From Eustoma russellianum (Eukaryota > Streptophyta > Magnoliopsida > Gentianales > Gentianaceae): DNA of 64,000 nucleotides. This document shows, one piece after another, positions 25,463-36,907 of this stretch. The position numbers and the translations under genes were made by a program. Location of the stretch: positions 14,908,036-14,972,035 of the forward strand of contig AP025071.1 in NCBI GenBank assembly GCA_036186865.1, written 5' to 3'. The notes under the pieces are model-generated. The model had not been told where the DNA came from, made no database searches, and was given only the letters and a program-made list of their open reading frames with translations. Positions within the stretch are counted from its first letter, which is position 1. The number at the start of each line of letters is the position of its first letter.

Positions 25463-28400
25463 ATGGCAACCACAAATCTCAAAACCGAGCAAGAAGGTAT
25501 GTCGAGCCAAAGGCCTCCACTTTTTGATGGTGAGTCATTTATTCAGTGGAAACTTAGAATGAAGCTCTTTCTTATGGCTATAGACATTGATCTTTGGTCG
25601 ATAATAGAAGATGGTCCTTTTGTCCCATCTAAGTTATCCACCATAGACGGAGTTGTTAGTGTATGTGCCCTAGGCCATGATTTGGATATTTATGTTATGC
25701 ATTTATTGTTAATAAAAGAGGTTTTATTATCATCATTGTTGGTTAGTATGTTATACAATTTTGATATATGTCCCTGATTCATTATTGTTATAGAGATAAA
25801 ATAATTTATAATCAGTATGAGTATTGATTTGATAATCATGAGATGATTATGTGTATGGTGATACGAATCAATCTCATAGATACTTGTTAGAGAACAGTGT
25901 ATTGGATAGACCCATCATGAGATTACTACATGGATTAGCGTCATAAGTAAATCTCACGATAGTCATGTTTTAATCCTTTGACTTGAGATTGTCATAGTTT
26001 CCAACATAAGGACTATTATATTTTGACATGATCAAACGTTATCCGTAATTGGATAATAATAAAGGTCATGATTGAATGTGATAGAAATTGTGTAGAGGAT
26101 ATTGAACAATCAAGATAGAATTTGTCCCTCTCTTTTGAGAGTGATATCTTTGGGTCCCTCGATTAGTGAGACTGTGAAATGCATGGCCGTGCTCAAATGA
26201 TTTGATAGTGTGATCAATATCATTTGTTTTATGAGTCTACTTAGAGATCGAGTAATCATATGTTTGAACAATATAAGTATGACGTTGACCATGACTTATG
26301 TTCAAACTAGATATCGTGTGACAAAGAGATTAATGCATGTACTATTATTAGGCTAGTTGGACTTTACTCGTATTAATTGGGTAGTCGTAATATCTTGCTA
26401 GAGGCCAATTACGACTTGTTGGTTTAATAGCGATTTAATCAACTGCCAATTAATATAGGCCTATAGGGTCACACACAAGAATGCGTATGGCTGAGATTAA
26501 TAATATTAATAATATTAATATTGGATATTAATTATTATTATTATTATCGTTTTAATATTAATAATATTAATATTGGATATTAATTATTAAAATTATTAAT
26601 TTTGTTTTTTATGTATATATTTATATCATCGGATAATAACAGAGAATCCATATCTGATATGGATTTTGATTGGTTTTTTCTAATCCTAACAGAATCCGTA
26701 TCTGGTACAGATTATGATAGACGTTGACAAATCCGATCTGGAATCGGAGTTTGATATCTATATATATGTATGGAGCTTGTCGTATCATGTACACCAAGCA
26801 ATCAGTAAAAACGAAATAACAGAAAATGAAAGATCCTAGAATCGTTTTTGTGAAAAACGAGTTCTTCAGCCGCGCCGTTTGAAGAGCTAGCACTCCGGGC
26901 AGAAGCGTTCGTGTGGATACCGACAGAGGGTGTTCGTGATTTCGCACCTCTTCTATCTGCAAATTTCGAATCTACGGAGGTAATTTTTGATTTCTTTTGT
27001 CGAATTAAACGAACAACATGGATCCTTGGTAGGAAATCAGAGATCAAGTCTTGTTTTTCCGCTGCGCGTTTGGCAGTGATCTCATTCGATTTCCTAACAG
27101 GAGTCACATTAGAAGTTGTTAAATCTAGACAAGAATATGCGAGTGATGATAAAAAGAAACATAGTATGAATGCTAGGGCTATGCAATTGCTCCTAAACGG
27201 ATTAAGTAAAGGTGAGTCTAGTTATGTCTCAAACTGCTCGAGTGCACAAAAAATGTGGAGGATACTAGAAATGAAACACGAAGGCACGAGTCAAGTAAAA
27301 GAGTCAAAAATAAACATGCTTATGTCCACACTTGAGTCGTTTAAATTGTTGCCTAATGAGTCTATTGTTGCTATGGATCTTCGTTTGACTAACATCTACA
27401 ACTCTCTTGAGTCTCTTGGTAAAGATTTTACCACGCAGGAAAAGGTACAGAAAGTCTTACGAAGCCTTCCATCCGAGTGGGACCCCAAAATGACCGCAAT
27501 AGAAGAAAGCAAGGAAACTAAGTCAATAAAGATGGAAGAATTAATCGGATCATTTAAGGTCTATGAGAATAAACTCACCGTACGGAAATCGGAATCATCT
27601 AAACAAGGTAAAGTTATTGCTTTTAAATCAAATGAATACGTCTCCTCTCCTTCCGATCATGTAGATGATAGTGATTCTGAATCGGATAACGATAACCTAA
27701 TTCTATTGGCTAAAGGCTTAAGAAAATTTATGAGAAGGTCATTTAGAAACAAAAATAAGGGTACTACAACTAAGAGAAATAAGAACAAGTCAAATGATAA
27801 AGATGTTAAATGTTATGAATGTGGCAAACTCGAACATTTATCATATGACTGCCCCAATAAACAAAAGCAAACAAATAAATACCCTGACAAGGAGCGGAAC
27901 AAGAATAGACTCGTCTCAGAACCCAAACAAAGGAAACGTGCTCTAAAAGCCTCCACTTGGAGTGATACATCGGATTCCTTGTCTGAAACCGAAGAGGAGA
28001 CTGCACAAGTATGCTTTGCATCCAAAGCATCTAATGAGGTATTATCTGATTCTGACTCTGACTCTGAACCTTCTTATGATGATCTTTTTAGTCAGTATTT
28101 AGAATTGCATAAATTCACTAAGACTCTCGCTAAGGAAAAGAAGCGATTAATTGAAGACAAGAAACTGTTAGAATCTTCTAACGAGAATCTTGTCGCTCAA
28201 TTAAGCGATTCAAAGAAAGAGTCATCATGTATCATTACTGCATTAGAGACAGAGATTTCATCATTAATCACTCAAAATAATGAAATGAAATCTGAGATTT
28301 CAAGTTTGACATCAAGGAATACCGATTTAGAGAAAATGATGAAACAGTTTGATACGGGATCCAACATGCTGCAGCGCATTATATTATCACAATAGCATGA

Positions 28401-28668
28401 CAGTGACAAAACGGGTATGGGATACGTTGATACTAATGAAGTATCAACCAAACCAACTAAGTTTATGGTGTCTAAGAAAGTAGACACCCCAAAGCCTCAA
28501 GTGGCGTCTAAGATGACGCAAAAACCGTCCCTTCCTTTATCACGCCCCACTTCCTCTTCATATCATGCAAAATATAACGTTGTATCATATAGATATGAAA
28601 AGAAAAGAGTGATGCATACACGGCATTCATTTCATCCACGCACTATGCACACACACAAGGACATATGA
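25463..28668 (+). pseudogene. gag of A, broken by a solo LTR and a stop
   Basis: Encodes the capsid and nucleocapsid part of the copia polyprotein. The ATG follows the leader; early residues include RPPLFDGESF and WKLRMKLFLMAID, matching B. The frame is cut at codon 62 by a solo LTR and resumes at 27105. The gag core ends with the zinc knuckle C-x2-C-x4-H-x4-C (CYECGKLEHLSYDC, from 27811). After it come a Ser/Asp/Glu-rich region and a long coiled-coil-like segment (about 28080-28350). An in-frame TAG at 28393 and decay beyond 28668 separate it from protease. Confidence 0.85.
25654..27099 (+). mobile_element. Solo LTR inserted in gag of A
   Basis: A 1446-bp insertion with TG...CA ends (TGTTAGTGTATG to TTCCTAACA) and a perfect GGAGT duplication (25649-25653 and 27100-27104). 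Removing it restores the gag frame that B shows at the same place. It has no PBS, polypurine tract or coding sequence, so it is what remains after LTR-LTR recombination. A partial duplication of TAATATTAATATTGG-type sequence lies at 26498-26605, and a TATATATATG word near 26760 may be its TATA box. No other copy of this LTR is in the window. Confidence 0.9.
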
Positions 28669-28889
28669 AAAACGTCCTTCATACAATGAGTATAGAGGAG
28701 TCCTTGGGCAAAGGCCCAAAATGCATTCACCACATGTCTACTATATCGCACCTTCATCTACATTCTTGCCATTTGATAGACCGAGAAGGATCACCCAAGT
28801 ATGGGTACCGAAAGATACTTTTACCAAGAGGTGATTAACTAACTCGAAAGGACCCAAAGTTAAAAGGGTACCTAAATCATTTTTACACA
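28669..28889 (+). pseudogene. Degenerate gag-protease spacer of A
   Basis: Corresponds to 38650-39090 of B but is shorter and has stops. GATCACCCAAGTATGGGTACC here parallels sequence at the very start of the window, linking A and H. Confidence 0.5.
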
Positions 28890-31800
28890 TTGCAGGGAAC
28901 CCACACATCAAAAGAAACAACTATAAAGTGGTTCCTTGACAGTGGATGCTCGAGGCACATGACGGATGACCCGAGCTTGTTCACAAAATTAAAGAAGGTC
29001 ACAAAAGGCGGATCCGTGACCTTTGGAGACAACAACGAAGGCAAGATCATCGAAAAAGGTACGATTGGAAATCCAAGTACTCTCCCAATCTCCAACGTCT
29101 TTTTGGTAAGCAACTTATCCTACAATCTTCTTAGCATTTCTCAATTTGTTGACAATGGTTTTAATGTGTGTTTTACTCACCCTTATTGCAATATAATAAA
29201 TAAAAATGGAGAAACCGTTTTAAAAGGAAAACGAGAAGGTAACATTTTTATGCTTTCTATGGATGATGTGGTAGACGCTAAAGTTAAGTGCTTTATGTCA
29301 AATGAACCAATGTGAATTTATGGCATAGACGTTTAGGACACATTGGTATCTCCACACTAGAAAAACTTCAACGAAAGAACCTAGTACGAGGATTGCCTAC
29401 GCTTGATTTAGACAACTTTCAGTTATGTGAATCTTGCATAAAAGGCAAACAAACACGTGAGTCACTTAAGCCTAAAAATGAAATAAGCACGATTAGAGTC
29501 TTAGAACTATTACATATTGATTTGTTTTGTCCTAGTCACACTACAAGCCTTGGTGGGCGCCACTATGCATGCGTGATTGTTGATGATTTTTCTCGTTACA
29601 CTTGGACTTTATTTCTTGCACATAAGGATAATAGTGCCATTGAGATTGCGAAATTAATCAAACAGCTTGAAAATCAATACGGTGTAAATGTGAAAATGAT
29701 AAGAAGCGATAGAGGCGGTGAGTTTAAAAACAAAGAGATGATTTCATTTTGCGAAGAAAAGGGAATTAAGCATGAGTTTTCGTAACCTAGAACTCCACAA
29801 TTAAATGGAGTAGTAGAAATAAAGAATCGAACATTACAAGAAATAGCTAGGACTATGTTATGTGAAAATAAATTGCCTAGATTTTTGTGGGCGGAAGCCG
29901 TAAATTGTGCATGCTATATAGTAAATCGCCTATATATAAGAAAGAAAATAAACAAGATGCCTTACGAGATATTGAATGATCGCATGCCTAAGATTGACTA
30001 TTTTCGTGTGTTTGGATGCAAATGTTTTGTTTTAAATACAAAAGATAATTTAGATAAATTTGAAACTAAATCAATTGAGTGCATTTTTGTTGGATATTAT
30101 ATAAATTCAAAGGCATATGGATGTTATGATCCTCTCACTAGACAAATCATGTAATCTATTCATGTGAAATTCAATGAATTTGGTGAGATTGATAAAGATA
30201 AAGAATATGACGATGACTTTGAACTAAAACCCGTGTTGAATGAAGATGATGGTACATTTGATATGCATGACATAAATGACACACTAGAAATGCATGATCA
30301 CATAGAAATGCATGATAACATAGAAAATAATCAACCAAGATGGCATAGAGATCACCCGCATGATCTCATCATAGGCGACCTCACTCACGGTGTGCGACCG
30401 CGTAGAAGAATTACTTCGGATGAGATAAATGAATTCCATGCTATGATTTCTGAAATTGAACCCAAAAATGTGCATGATGTTTTGAGTGATTCTTCTTGGA
30501 TTGATGCTATGCATGATGAGCTTAATCAATTTGTTAGAAACGATGTATAGGATTTAGTGCCACGACCACAAGATAAGACTATAATAGGCACAAAATGGGT
30601 GTTTAGGAATAAAATGAATGAAGAAGGAAAGGTCGTTAGGAATAAAGCTAGACTTCTAGCACAAGGCTATAACCAAGAAGAAGGAATTGACTACGATGAA
30701 ACATTTGAACCCGTAGCACGTTTAGAAGCTATACGACTCTTACTTGCTATTGCTTGCATGAAAGATTTTAAATTGTATCAAATGGACGTAAAAAGTGCAT
30801 TCCTAAACGGATTTATACAAGAAGAAGTATACGTGAAGCAACCACCCGGTTTTGAAGATTTAAAACATCCCGATCACGTGTACAAACTAAAGAAGGCGCT
30901 ATACGGCCTAAAGCAAGCACCGAGAGCATGGTATGATTGTTTTGCTACTTTCCTTTTAGAAAATGATTTTAAATGAGGTACTATAGATAGTACACTATTT
31001 TTGAAACAAGATAAATCGGATTTACTTATTATCCAAATCTACGTTGATGACATTATTTTCGGTTCTACCTCACATAGACTTGTTGAAGATTTTGAAAATT
31101 GCATGAAATCTGAATTTGAAATGTCTATGGTTGGTGAACTTAACTATTTTCTTGGCTTGCAGATTAAGCAAACGAGTAAAGGCATTCACATAAGTCAAGC
31201 AAAATATGTCAATGACATGATTAAAAAGTTTAACTTTGAAAATTTGAAACCATCCCCCACCCCTATGAGTGTCACTACTAAATTGGACAAAGATGAATAT
31301 GGTAAAGACGTTGATAATGGCTTATATCGATCTATGATAGGTTCTTTGTTATATTTAACTGCTAGTAGGCCTGATATTATGTTCAGTGTATGCATGTGTG
31401 CACGATTTCAGAGTCAACCTAAGGTATCTCATTATAATGCGGTAAAAAGAATATTCCGTTATATTAAGCACACGCCCACCTTAGGAATTTGGTACGATAA
31501 GGATTCCACATTTAACTTACATGCTTATACTGATGCAGATTATGGTGGCTGCAAAATAGATAGAAAGAGCACGAGTGGGACTTGCCAATTTATAGGAAAC
31601 TCACTCATTTCATAGTTTTTCAAAAATCAAGCAAGCGTTGCTTTGTCCCCTACTGAGGCTGAGTACATGGCAGTTAGCCTTTATTGCACACAGTTGTTGT
31701 GGATAAAACAACAACTCTCGGACTTTGGAATTACTGTAAATAGAATTCCTATATATTGTAATAGTATGAGTGCCATTAATTTGTCTAAGAATCCCGTGTT

Positions 31801-31990
31801 ACACTCTAAGGCTAAGCATATAGAAGTACGCTATCACTTTCTTCGTGATCACGTAAACAATGGTGATATCGTCATAGATCACGTACGCACAGAAGCACAA
31901 GTAGCGGATATCTTTACAAAAGCCTTAAATCAAGCCACGTATGAATCTCTTCGCTCCAAATTAGGCATGATTCCAGTTGATATGATTTGA
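28890..31990 (+). pseudogene. pol of A: protease, integrase, RT, RNase H
   Basis: Protease: WFLDSGCSRHMT with catalytic Asp at 28938. Integrase zinc-binding region: LWHRRLGHIG and CESCIKGK; catalytic Asp in LLHIDLF and SDRGGEF, Glu in NGVVE. Reverse transcriptase: ARLLAQGYNQ, MDVKSAFLNGF, YVDD at 31040-31051. RNase H/end: ADYGGC, SPTEAEYMA, final HFLRDHV and ADIFTKAL. A one-base frame change occurs near 29312. In-frame stops are at 29783, 30152, 30548, 30974 and 31613. Catalytic residues are mostly kept, so the gene died mainly by scattered stops. Confidence 0.9.
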
Positions 31991-32049
31991 TTTGACGTGA
32001 TTTGATTTTCTTTCCTTATTTCCAGGAATCTTTTGATTTACTTTCCAAA

Positions 32050-32271
32050 ATAAAGGGGGAGAGAAAGCATGATTTAAGGGGGAGAGAGACACTAATTGAT
32101 ACTGATTTTAAGGGGGAGAGACACACTAATTGATACTGATTGCACAAATCAAGAGGGAGCCGGATTTGAAATTTGAAAATCAAATTTCAAATTTATGCAT
32201 GTTTGAAAGGGGAGCGATAGTATTTAAATCTTGTGCATAAGTTATTTTGAAAATCATAAAAAGGGGGAGAT
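32050..32271 (+). other. Multiple polypurine tracts of A
   Basis: TAAAGGGGGAGAGA-type tracts near 32051, 32075 and 32109; the last two sit in a short tandem repeat with ACACTAATTGATACTGATT. The definitive tract AAAAAGGGGGAGA (32259-32270) abuts the 3' LTR. Repeated tracts are a recognised trait of the SIRE group. Confidence 0.8.
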
Positions 32272-35200
32272 TGTAGAGAAAATGGGGTTTGAGTGATTTC
32301 AAAATATGTGATTTAAATGAATGACATAAAACGTGCATGATATAAACAAACGTGTGCATGATATTACTTATTACTTGCCTTATTTAACTCATATATAATG
32401 TTGTCGTACTAACGATCCATGAAGCGTTAAAGCTTACATCATATGGCAAATATTTGTTGTGCTTATACTATTTTCAGGTGCCACCATTAATGAACTAAAC
32501 TAGTTCATTAAGTGAAGTACTTAGTTAATTAAACTAAGTAGTTCATTAAAGGAAGCTACATTTGGAAAAGGCACAAAGGCAACAAGGCTAAGGAAGGAAA
32601 GTCTTCTCCTCCTCCCCTCATTCATTATACATGCATATACATATATAAATGAATATATTTTCAGATTTTTTGAAAAAGGCACTTACACATGTATTCCAAT
32701 GTACTACCGACACGTTATATATTTTACGTACGTATGTTAACATCACACCACTATACTTAACTCATATTTATGAGTATATTCAGGTCTTATATCATATGAT
32801 ATAAGTCATGGTGATGACAAATTAAATACGACACGTTAAAAGGTTCTAAACCAAAAATTGTCGTATCGGGCGAATACCGAAACTTCGCCAACGTGTCATG
32901 TACTTGCCATAAATAGATGGCCAGTCCCTATACTTTAAAAATGTTCAAAACTTTTGTGCCTAGGGTGATATTGTCAGCCAAAAATTCTTTCCATGTTGGC
33001 ACACACAAATCACCCCACATTAAGGCCAAAATGTGAAGATTCCAATTTTTAATTTTGTCACATGTTAACGGCGCCACTTTAAGACCAGCCAAGTGCTGAG
33101 ATTTAAAGTATATATTATATATATTATGTGTAACATAATATATATAACATGTGCCAAAGGTTAGAATTTAATTAGAGAAAAAATCGGGTAATCTATAAAT
33201 ATCGAAAATTTGATTTTCTACGTACACAATGCATGGAACGTTTTTGGCACATCATACGACACGTATCTAGACACTTTTTACATATGCATACATCTTAAAG
33301 TGTTCTAGAAAATTAAATTAAGGGCTGATTGGAATATAACATGTGTGTATTATTAAATGTGCACTATTTTACAAAGTTAGCAAAAATAAAATTTCAGCAC
33401 ATGCATATACATCATCCACGCCACCTACAGCTGAGATGGAGCCTATGTGGAGCCTTGTTGGCATATTGATTGGTCAAGAATCAATCATGCAATGTTGGCG
33501 AATTAAAGAGAGATGCTACAAATGGTAAGGTTTCAAAGTTTGTTACATTTGAAACACATGCTGAAAATTTCAGCATGTTGAAATGTGGCTGGCCGAATTT
33601 GTGCATTAAAACGTATATATTTTTTGTCTTGAATTATGAGATTAATTGGAAAATATTTTGGAAGCATTTTGAATAATTTTCAAAGCCATAAAGTGTGATC
33701 TTTTATATATCACACATGCTGAAATTTTTCAGCATGTGTACAATATGTCTTGGCCGAATTTGTGGTATTTAGGGTGTCCAAATTTATTTCCAATTTAATA
33801 AGGATATTTGCCATCAATTGATGAGTTATTTTAAAAAAGAAAAATCAAAGAAAAATGGAAGTTATTTGAATTATCCCACCAAGTAACACATGCTGAAATT
33901 TCAGCATGTTAACTAGCATTATGGCCGAATTATTTCCCTTTTGTCTTGCAAACTTTATGTGACAATATTGTGTATTATGGAAATTATTCTATGTTGATTT
34001 TGGCACATGTTTTGAGTTATATATTCAGATTTTTCCAAGTCATCAATGATGACAACATCCAACCTATCATGAAGTGACAAGTAAGCAAAGCTTAAATGAT
34101 CATCCAATGACAAGGTGACAAGTAAGCAAGACCATGTCACAGTGATGTCTTACATTCTCCCAAGGACTTAGAAGATAATTTTCAAGAGAGGGAGAACACC
34201 TAGGGGGAACGGCCATATGAGCATAAAAGGAAAGAAGATGAGCAAAAACAAGACAAGCACAAGCATTGCAAAATAAGGTCATCAAAACGCCTAGCCTCTC
34301 TTCTTCTACACTCTCTTTCTTTCTTCTTCTTGAAAGCCTATTGTATTCATATTTTCAATCTTGAATAGACTTGTTATAGACCACCACATATTCCTTATTT
34401 TTGTAAAAGATTGATCAAGGTGTGATCAATCTTCAATCTTGCTAGCTGGTGGTGTTCGTGCGGATTGTATTCATCGTACAAGGTTTGTAAAGGGTTGGAG
34501 TTGGTGTGTAACTCCATCAACTCTGTGGTAAGGTGTATTGTGTGTGTGTGACTAGTGTGAAACAAGGAAGGTGTTCCTTGAAGACTGGAGTAGGTTGTTT
34601 ATAACTGAACCAGTATAAAATTCTTGGTGACATTTACTTTCAACATTTATTTTCTGTTACTGCACAGTTTACTCTTTTTGTTTGCGTTCGTAAAAATAGT
34701 AAATGACTTTCAAAAACCACGAAAATTTCCAGAAACATAGCCACGTCTTAGGGTTAATTTGGCACAAGTTTCAACCCTTTTGCATAAGGATAAGTCGATC
34801 AAACATCAAAAGTTCTGAGACTAGTGCAGTCTGATTTTCAGACTTGCAAAGGTTGGGACTTTGATAGTAATTGACCAACTTCCCAAAAGAATTTTGCAAA
34901 ACTTTTTCAAACTACTTAAATATAGTATATAAGGAGCTAGTGATTAAAATTTCAGAGCATTTGGACTCACACACAAATAGGAATAAATTTTTCAAAACCA
35001 TCTACCGTTTCTGGCAGATTCGCGCAATCTGATTACCAACGGTTTTTGAAGCGGTTAAAGATTGAATTTAAATTTGAAATTTTAGGGGACCCTCACAACA
35101 TCTGAGGCTAATTTCTCTCAAAATTTCAGAATTTTTAGAGATTTATAACCTGGTGGTCCTGAAAACAGAATATGTTTTCAGAAGTTGAGTTGTTTAGTTT

Positions 35201-35276
35201 TAAACAAATTTTAAAAACCACACTTTGCGCGCCACCTATTCAACCCCCCTTCTAGTGGTGCCTTGCATATCTTACA
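32272..35276 (+). repeat. 3' LTR of A
   Basis: Starts TGTAGAGAAAATGG and ends CTTACA. Differs from the 5' copy by scattered substitutions and a few indels, for example loss of about 14 bases near 35155. Confidence 0.9.
33557..33908. repeat. Three palindrome modules, A 3' LTR
   Basis: Palindromes at 33557-33577, 33715-33736 and 33889-33908, all three arms unchanged from the 5' LTR although the surrounding sequence has changes. Confidence 0.85.
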
Positions 35277-35370
35277 CTATATAGGTACTTGAAGTTGGGG
35301 ATAATTTGGTGGTATTATCCTTCCTTATTTTATTTAAGAAAATCAAATATATTTTTTGGTGAAATTCTTG

Positions 35371-35385
35371 GTAGCCAACGGCTAC
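35371..35385. promoter_or_regulatory. MSA-like palindrome, B 5' LTR site 2
   Basis: GTAGCCAACGGCTAC, a 15-base inverted repeat around AACGG, about 300 bases upstream of the TATA box. Confidence 0.4.
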
Positions 35386-35687
35386 ATTGAAGCATTCTTG
35401 GAGCTGAATTTTTTATTTGAAAAAGTAAAAGCTCACATGCCTATTCTTGTACCAAGAAGTTGAGGAATTATCTTCTCTTATTATCTATTCTTGCTAAGGA
35501 TAATTCAAGACAATTCCAAGTCACTTTTTAGTTAAAACTTTCGGCCACATCATTTTGCCAAGGTGGACCAATCATTGTGTGTTATTTTGCCAAATGTACA
35601 AGGCCAACCAATGATGAGAAGACATTTGGAATTGATGATGAAGATGGTGACACATGTGCATTCTTATCTTCAAGGCTCAAATCACAC

Positions 35688-35696
35688 TATAAATAG
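35688..35696 (+). promoter_or_regulatory. TATA box of B, 5' LTR
   Basis: TATAAATAG in CACACTATAAATAGAGGC, a textbook plant core promoter. A pyrimidine-rich leader follows about 60 bases later. Confidence 0.75.
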
Positions 35697-36786
35697 AGGC
35701 AATGGTGAAGAAGATGAAACACACTTGAAGCTCACAAGCATTTGTTGAATTGTCTAGCTTTCATCTTCATCTTCTTGTTGTTGTTGTTTTATTCATTGTA
35801 GCAAAGGTGTTCTTGTTGTATTGTGGTGAGCTACAAGCCTCTTGAGCTTCATTTGTAAGATTGATTAGCCATCTTTATAAGGCTACATCAATAGGTTGTA
35901 GAGGTGTTGCAACTAAGTGTTGCTTAGAAGGTGATTATCCAAGTCTTGAGTAGGGTTGGTGTATAACCCAAGGATCAAGCTTGGCTCTTGTTGTAAGGTG
36001 TTCATTTCATAGTGAAATCCAAGGAAAGGTGTTCCTTGGGACTGGAGTAGGTCACATTGACCGAACCAGGATAAATCCTCGGTGTTCTTATCTTGTTTCT
36101 TTATTTCTATTTCTGCCCGTTTTTGACTGCAGTTTTCACCCAACTTCACACAATTTGCAAAAATAGCTAAACATTTTCAAAATTCGTGATTTTTGGTGGA
36201 GTTACATTTCAGACTGTTATCTTTCATTTTCAATAAGAATCACTTGATTTGAGCAAGGTAAAGTTAGTCTTTCAGTCTTTGCAAGATAACTGCTCCAATC
36301 TGGCTGCAATCTGACCAGTTTTAAGAAAAAATGAAATTCTGTATTTTTCAAGATTTTTTTAAGGTCACGGCCTTTTGAAAACTTCATCTAGAAATCCTAA
36401 AAAGTGTTTTTATATAAAGATCAACCTTTTTGGTTGAGTATTCAAAGAGAAACACATTTTGCAAAATCAGCAACATTCTGTCCAATTCTGTCCAGATTGA
36501 CCATCTGAATCTTTTTATTTGTTTGAAGGGTCAAACGATCTTATTTTTTTCTAATTTTTGGACAGAGCCTTGTTAACTCATGGAAGTTCAATTGTGGAAA
36601 GTTTCACAATTTTTAGAGTTGTGTACAATTATTGGTTAATTTTTTCAAAAATGAGTTCTGAATCTGAGGTGGTCTCAGATTTTGTTTTCAAAGGGGATTT
36701 TAACAAATGGTTGTAGTGTAATTTCCGCTAACCACTATTCACTCCCCCCTCTAGTGGTGTTTATTGCAGGTGCACGGTCCAACATT

Positions 36787-36799
36787 TGGTATCAGAGCC
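36787..36799 (+). other. Primer-binding site of B
   Basis: TGGTATCAGAGCC, two bases after the LTR terminus CAACA. Confidence 0.9.
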
Positions 36800-36907
36800 A
36801 AACCAACACCACTCAAAAGAAGCAAGATTCAACACCGTACGAACAATACAAGGCCAAGAAACAACGATTCATTATATACTGCTTGTCTCAAATCAAAGGT
36901 ACATACT

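Larger units (their letters stand above)
22374..35276 (+). mobile_element. SIRE-like copia element A nested in the B LTR
   Basis: Near-identical LTRs of about 3.0 kb, a PBS and a full set of copia domains in order. Target duplication is CTATT (22369-22373) and CTATA (35277-35281), one mismatch. The B 3' LTR preserves the uninterrupted target near 43810 (CATGTCCTATTAAGG). The first LTR base pair is worn: TTTAGAG instead of TGTAGAG. Confidence 0.9.
35282..36784 (+). repeat. 5' LTR of B, right segment
   Basis: Continues the LTR interrupted at 22373 and matches 43815-45302. It includes TATA box, leader and the CCCCCCTCTAGTGGTG end before GGTCCAACA. Confidence 0.9.

Noticed and set aside
25801..26620. 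AT-rich block (TAATAATATTAATAT repeats) as a separate microsatellite or satellite
   Set aside because: It lies wholly inside the GGAGT-flanked solo LTR and is part of it.
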